Positions 61,117-64,000 of a stretch of DNA of 64,000 nt are shown piece by piece. A model generated the notes under the pieces. It was not told the DNA's origin. It searched no databases and worked only from the letters and a program-made list of their open reading frames with translations. The position numbers were made by a program, and so were the translations under genes. Origin of the DNA: DASQPR01 sp963836785 (GTDB lineage Bacteria > Actinomycetota > Actinomycetes > Mycobacteriales > Micromonosporaceae). The stretch covers positions 558,001-622,000 of the forward strand of contig CAWIKW010000005.1 in NCBI GenBank assembly GCA_963836785.1, given 5' to 3'. Each line of letters starts with the position of its first letter. Positions within the stretch are counted from its first letter, which is position 1.

Positions 61117-61937
61117 TGCGTGCCGCGAGCCGCGAGGCGTACGCACCGGCGGCAGAGAAGCTCGACGCGATCGCCCGCGGCGACCGGGCCGACGCATTGC
61201 TGTCGATCGGCGATGAGCTGCTCGCGGTGGCCGGCCTGCTCGGTCGGGAGCCGCGGTTGCGCCGTGCGCTCGCTGACCCCGCTCGCGCCGGCGCGGACCG
61301 GGCCCAGCTGCTCGACGACGTCGTCGGTGGCTCGGTGAGCGCCGACACGCGCGAGGTGCTTCAGGTGGTCGCGAGTGGTCGCTGGTCGAGCGCCCACGAG
61401 ATGCTCGACGGTGTCGAGCTGCTCGGCATCGACGCGCTGCTCGCGAGCGCCGAACGCGCCGGTGACCTCGGCGAGGTCGAGGATGAGCTGTTCCGCTTCG
61501 GCCAGGTTGTCGACGGCTCTCCGGAGCTCGCCGCCGTCCTGGGCGACCTGACGGTTGAAGCGGCGAAGCGCGACACATTGGTCGACTCGCTTCTCGAGGG
61601 CAAGGCGAAGCCGGTCACCATCCGGCTGGCGCACCTGGCAGTGGCCGGGTTCGGCGGCCGGACGCTGATCGGTTCGCTCACGCGTCTCGTCGAACTCTCG
61701 GCCGAACGCCGCCAGATGCAGGTCGCGTACGTCACCGTAGCCAGGCCGCTGTCCGATTCCGAGGAGCAGGAGCTCGGCGAGCGTCTCGGCCGCATGTACG
61801 GTCGACAGATGTCGGTCAAGGTCAGCGTGGAGCCATCGGTGCTCGGCGGTGCCCGCGTCCAGGTCGGCAGTGATCTCTATGACGGAACGATTTCCCGGCG
61901 CCTGGCCATCGCTCGGCAGGTCCTGACCTCGGGTTGA
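61116..61937 (+). CDS. atpH: ATP synthase F1 subunit delta
   Basis: This 273-residue stator subunit links F1 to subunit b. It has the longer actinobacterial form. The N-terminal helices (REAYAPAAEKLDAIARGDRA) and the C-terminal ILGGARVQVG-type end (VSVEPSVLGGARVQVGSDLY) are recognised. ATG 61116 overlaps atpF. Confidence 0.95.
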   Translation: MRAASREAYAPAAEKLDAIARGDRADALLSIGDELLAVAGLLGREPRLRRALADPARAGADRAQLLDDVVGGSVSADTREVLQVVASGRWSSAHEMLDGVELLGIDALLASAERAGDLGEVEDELFRFGQVVDGSPELAAVLGDLTVEAAKRDTLVDSLLEGKAKPVTIRLAHLAVAGFGGRTLIGSLTRLVELSAERRQMQVAYVTVARPLSDSEEQELGERLGRMYGRQMSVKVSVEPSVLGGARVQVGSDLYDGTISRRLAIARQVLTSG

Positions 61938-62046
61938 GGTCTTCGACCCGAGCTGCGGCCCGGTCCACTCATATATCTGCAAACGCACACCCGGCTCGTA
62001 GGTCTGGCGACCTTCTCCAGAGCCCGTAACCATAAGGAAGGACAAG

Positions 62047-63687
62047 ATGGCCGAGCTGACCATCTCCTCGGACGACATCCGGGGTGCGCTGGAGCGGTAC
62101 GTGTCGTCGTACACCCCCGAGACGACGCGCGAAGAGGTCGGAACCGTCACCGAGGCCGGCGACGGTATCGCCCGCGTCGAGGGCCTGCCGTCGACCATGG
62201 CCAACGAGCTGCTTGAGTTCGAAGACGGCACGCTGGGTGTCGCGCTGAACCTCGACATCCGCGAGATCGGTGTCGTCGTGCTGGGCCCGTTCGAGGGAAT
62301 CGAAGAGGGCCAGCAGGTCAAGCGGACCGGCCGGGTGCTCTCGGTGCCGGTCGGCGACGCGTTCCTGGGCCGGGTCGTCGACCCGCTGGGCAACCCGATC
62401 GACGATCGCGGCGAGATCGCCGCCGAGGGATATCGCGAGCTGGAGATCCAGGCGCCGAACGTCATGGTGCGCCGGAGCGTGTACGAGCCCATGCTGACCG
62501 GCATCAAGGCCATCGACTCGATGACGCCGATCGGCCGTGGCCAGCGCGAGCTGATCATTGGCGACCGCAAGACCGGCAAGACGACCGTCGCAATCGACAC
62601 GATTCTGAACCAGATCGACAACTGGCGATCGGGTGACCCGGTCAAGCAGGTGCGCTGCATCTACGTGGCCATCGGGCAGAAGGCCTCGACCATCGCGTCG
62701 GTGCGCGGCGTGCTCGAAGAGGCCGGAGCGATGGAGTACACGACCATCGTCGCGTCCCCGGCGTCGGATCCGGCCGGCTTCAAGTACCTCGCGCCGTACG
62801 CCGGCTCGGCCATCGGCCAGCACTGGATGTACGCGGGCAAGCACGTGCTGATCGTCTTCGACGACCTGTCGAAGCAGGCCGAGGCCTACCGTTCCGTGTC
62901 GTTGCTGCTGCGTCGGCCGCCGGGTCGCGAGGCCTATCCGGGCGACGTCTTCTACTTGCACTCGCGCTTGCTCGAGCGGTGCGCGAAGCTCTCCGACGAG
63001 CTCGGCGGTGGCTCGATGACCGGCCTGCCGATCGTCGAGACGAAGGCCGGCGACATCTCCGCCTTCATCCCGACCAACGTCATCTCGATCACCGATGGCC
63101 AGATCTTCCTCGAGGCGGATCTCTTCAACTCCGGTGTGCGCCCGGCGGTCAACGTCGGCACCTCGGTGTCGCGCGTCGGTGGCGCCGCACAGCCGAACCC
63201 GATGAGGAAGGTGGCCGGCCGCCTCCGCCTCGACCTGGCGCAGTTCCGCGAGCTGGAGGCGTTCTCCGCGTTCGCCTCCGACCTCGACCGCGCGTCGCGC
63301 GCACAGCTCGATCGCGGTGGCCGCCTCGTCGAGCTGCTCAAGCAGACGAACTACTCGCCGGTGCCGCCGCAGGAAGAGACCGTCGCCATCTGGGCCGGTA
63401 CGGCCGGAAAGCTCGATGACGTGCCGATTTCCGACGTGCAGCGCTTCGAGGCCGACTTCTTGTCGAGTCTGCGGCACAACAACGCCTCGACGCTCGAAGC
63501 GATCGCGGGCGGCCGGTGGGACGACGACATCATCGCCGCGCTCGACCAGGCGCTCACCGACTTCAAGCAGGGTTTCCTTGCCTCGGACGGTGGCGTGAAG
63601 GTCCACGAAAAGCCGGCCGATGCGATGGGCGAGGGCATCGAGGCGACCGAGAAGGTCACCCGGTACGTTCCGCCGAAGCAGCAGTAG
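62047..63687 (+). CDS. atpA: ATP synthase F1 subunit alpha
   Basis: This 546-residue nucleotide-binding, mostly non-catalytic subunit has a Walker A GDRKTGKTTVAIDTI and VLIVFDDLSKQAEAYRSVSL. PGREAYPGDVFYLHSRLLER, ISITDGQIFLEADLF and the Arg finger in NVGTSVSRVGGAAQ are present. A 109-base gap after atpH holds AAGGAAGGAC just before ATG 62047. Confidence 0.98.
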   Translation: MAELTISSDDIRGALERYVSSYTPETTREEVGTVTEAGDGIARVEGLPSTMANELLEFEDGTLGVALNLDIREIGVVVLGPFEGIEEGQQVKRTGRVLSVPVGDAFLGRVVDPLGNPIDDRGEIAAEGYRELEIQAPNVMVRRSVYEPMLTGIKAIDSMTPIGRGQRELIIGDRKTGKTTVAIDTILNQIDNWRSGDPVKQVRCIYVAIGQKASTIASVRGVLEEAGAMEYTTIVASPASDPAGFKYLAPYAGSAIGQHWMYAGKHVLIVFDDLSKQAEAYRSVSLLLRRPPGREAYPGDVFYLHSRLLERCAKLSDELGGGSMTGLPIVETKAGDISAFIPTNVISITDGQIFLEADLFNSGVRPAVNVGTSVSRVGGAAQPNPMRKVAGRLRLDLAQFRELEAFSAFASDLDRASRAQLDRGGRLVELLKQTNYSPVPPQEETVAIWAGTAGKLDDVPISDVQRFEADFLSSLRHNNASTLEAIAGGRWDDDIIAALDQALTDFKQGFLASDGGVKVHEKPADAMGEGIEATEKVTRYVPPKQQ

Positions 63688-63700
63688 GGCGAGGTCAGCT

Positions 63701-64000
63701 ATGGCAGGCCAGGTTCGAGTCCTTCGCCGGCGGATCAGAACGACCGCCTCGACGAAGAAGATCACCAAGGCGATGGAGCTCGTCGCGACGAGTCGCATCG
63801 CCAAGGCACAGGAGCGGGTGGCCGCTTCGCAGCCGTACGCCCGGGCGATCACCGGTGTGCTCACCGCGCTCGCGTCGACCGCGAACATCGACCACCCGCT
63901 GCTGGCGCCGCGCCCAACCATCACCCGGGCCGGCGTCCTGCTGATCACGAGCGACCGTGGTCTGTGCGGCGCCTACAACGCGAATGCCATCAAGACCGCC
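63701..64000 (+). CDS. atpG: ATP synthase F1 subunit gamma (partial, 3' end off window)
   Basis: The first 100 residues of the central rotor shaft are present. MAGQVRVLRRRIRTTASTKK, ITKAMELVATSRIAKAQERV and LLITSDRGLCGAYNANAIK are the family's N-terminal and DRGLCG motifs. ATG 63701 lies 13 bases after the atpA stop. atpD and atpC should follow outside the window. Confidence 0.97.
   Translation, partial: MAGQVRVLRRRIRTTASTKKITKAMELVATSRIAKAQERVAASQPYARAITGVLTALASTANIDHPLLAPRPTITRAGVLLITSDRGLCGAYNANAIKTA

Noticed and set aside
60654..63948. Long minus-strand frames across the atp genes
   Set aside because: They are exact antisense shadows of atpF, atpH and atpA.

Overview
This is a high-GC actinomycete-type chromosome segment. 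The evidence is the core gene order (argS-lysA-hom-thrC-thrB-rho-rpmE-prfA-prmC-Sua5-atp operon), a Rho with the large Arg/Asp/Gly-rich insert typical of Actinomycetota, many GTG starts and ATGA/GTGA overlaps, a PaaX regulator, a deazaflavin-type nitroreductase and an ECF42/YCII pair. The genus cannot be fixed from sequence alone.

Positions 1-15,100 hold a catabolic island. A three-gene ABC importer and an M29/NicX-like enzyme read leftward. Reading rightward are a phthalate-dioxygenase-type Rieske oxygenase, an unknown protein, a divergent PanB-like TIM barrel and an alpha/beta hydrolase with a Cys in the nucleophile position. Further genes are an RpiB-like isomerase and a 4,5-dihydroxyphthalate-decarboxylase-like protein (both leftward), then a zinc alcohol dehydrogenase, an RraA/LigK-type aldolase, a LigJ-type 4-oxalomesaconate hydratase and a beta-hydroxyacid dehydrogenase. 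The last steps match the lower protocatechuate 4,5-cleavage pathway, but no ring-cleavage dioxygenase is present. A shared promoter motif, TGGTNTNACNATTTGCT, links parts of the island. Positions 15,148-18,622 carry a D-glucarate operon (GudD, an unknown protein, KdgD), followed by a TrpB2-type gene.

Positions 20,300-28,000 hold a methyltransferase, a PaaX regulator and an aerobic benzoyl-CoA (box) operon: boxC (split by an apparent one-base insertion), boxB, a benzoate-CoA ligase and an amidohydrolase. Positions 28,000-40,400 are mixed accessory genes. They include a divergent MerR/aldo-keto reductase pair with two operators, a frameshifted DUF4032 gene, and a hydrolase-LuxR fusion followed by LLM oxidoreductase and MddA-like genes that share an upstream motif. 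They also include a Ddn-like protein, DUF899, DUF5134, an HtrA-like lipoprotease, an ECF42/YCII pair, TetR/SnoaL and tRNA-Arg(CCG).

From 40,471 to the end the content is mostly housekeeping: DUF305/DUF3105, argS-lysA-hom-thrC-MFS-thrB, rho, a T4-type polynucleotide kinase with a nearby 19-bp inverted repeat, rpmE, prfA, prmC, Sua5, a low-molecular-weight phosphatase, and the ATP synthase operon up to a truncated atpG.

Two genes (boxC, DUF4032) carry single-base frame breaks and a third (the dehydrogenase at 14.3 kb) lacks a usable start in frame. Draft-assembly indels are therefore a real possibility.
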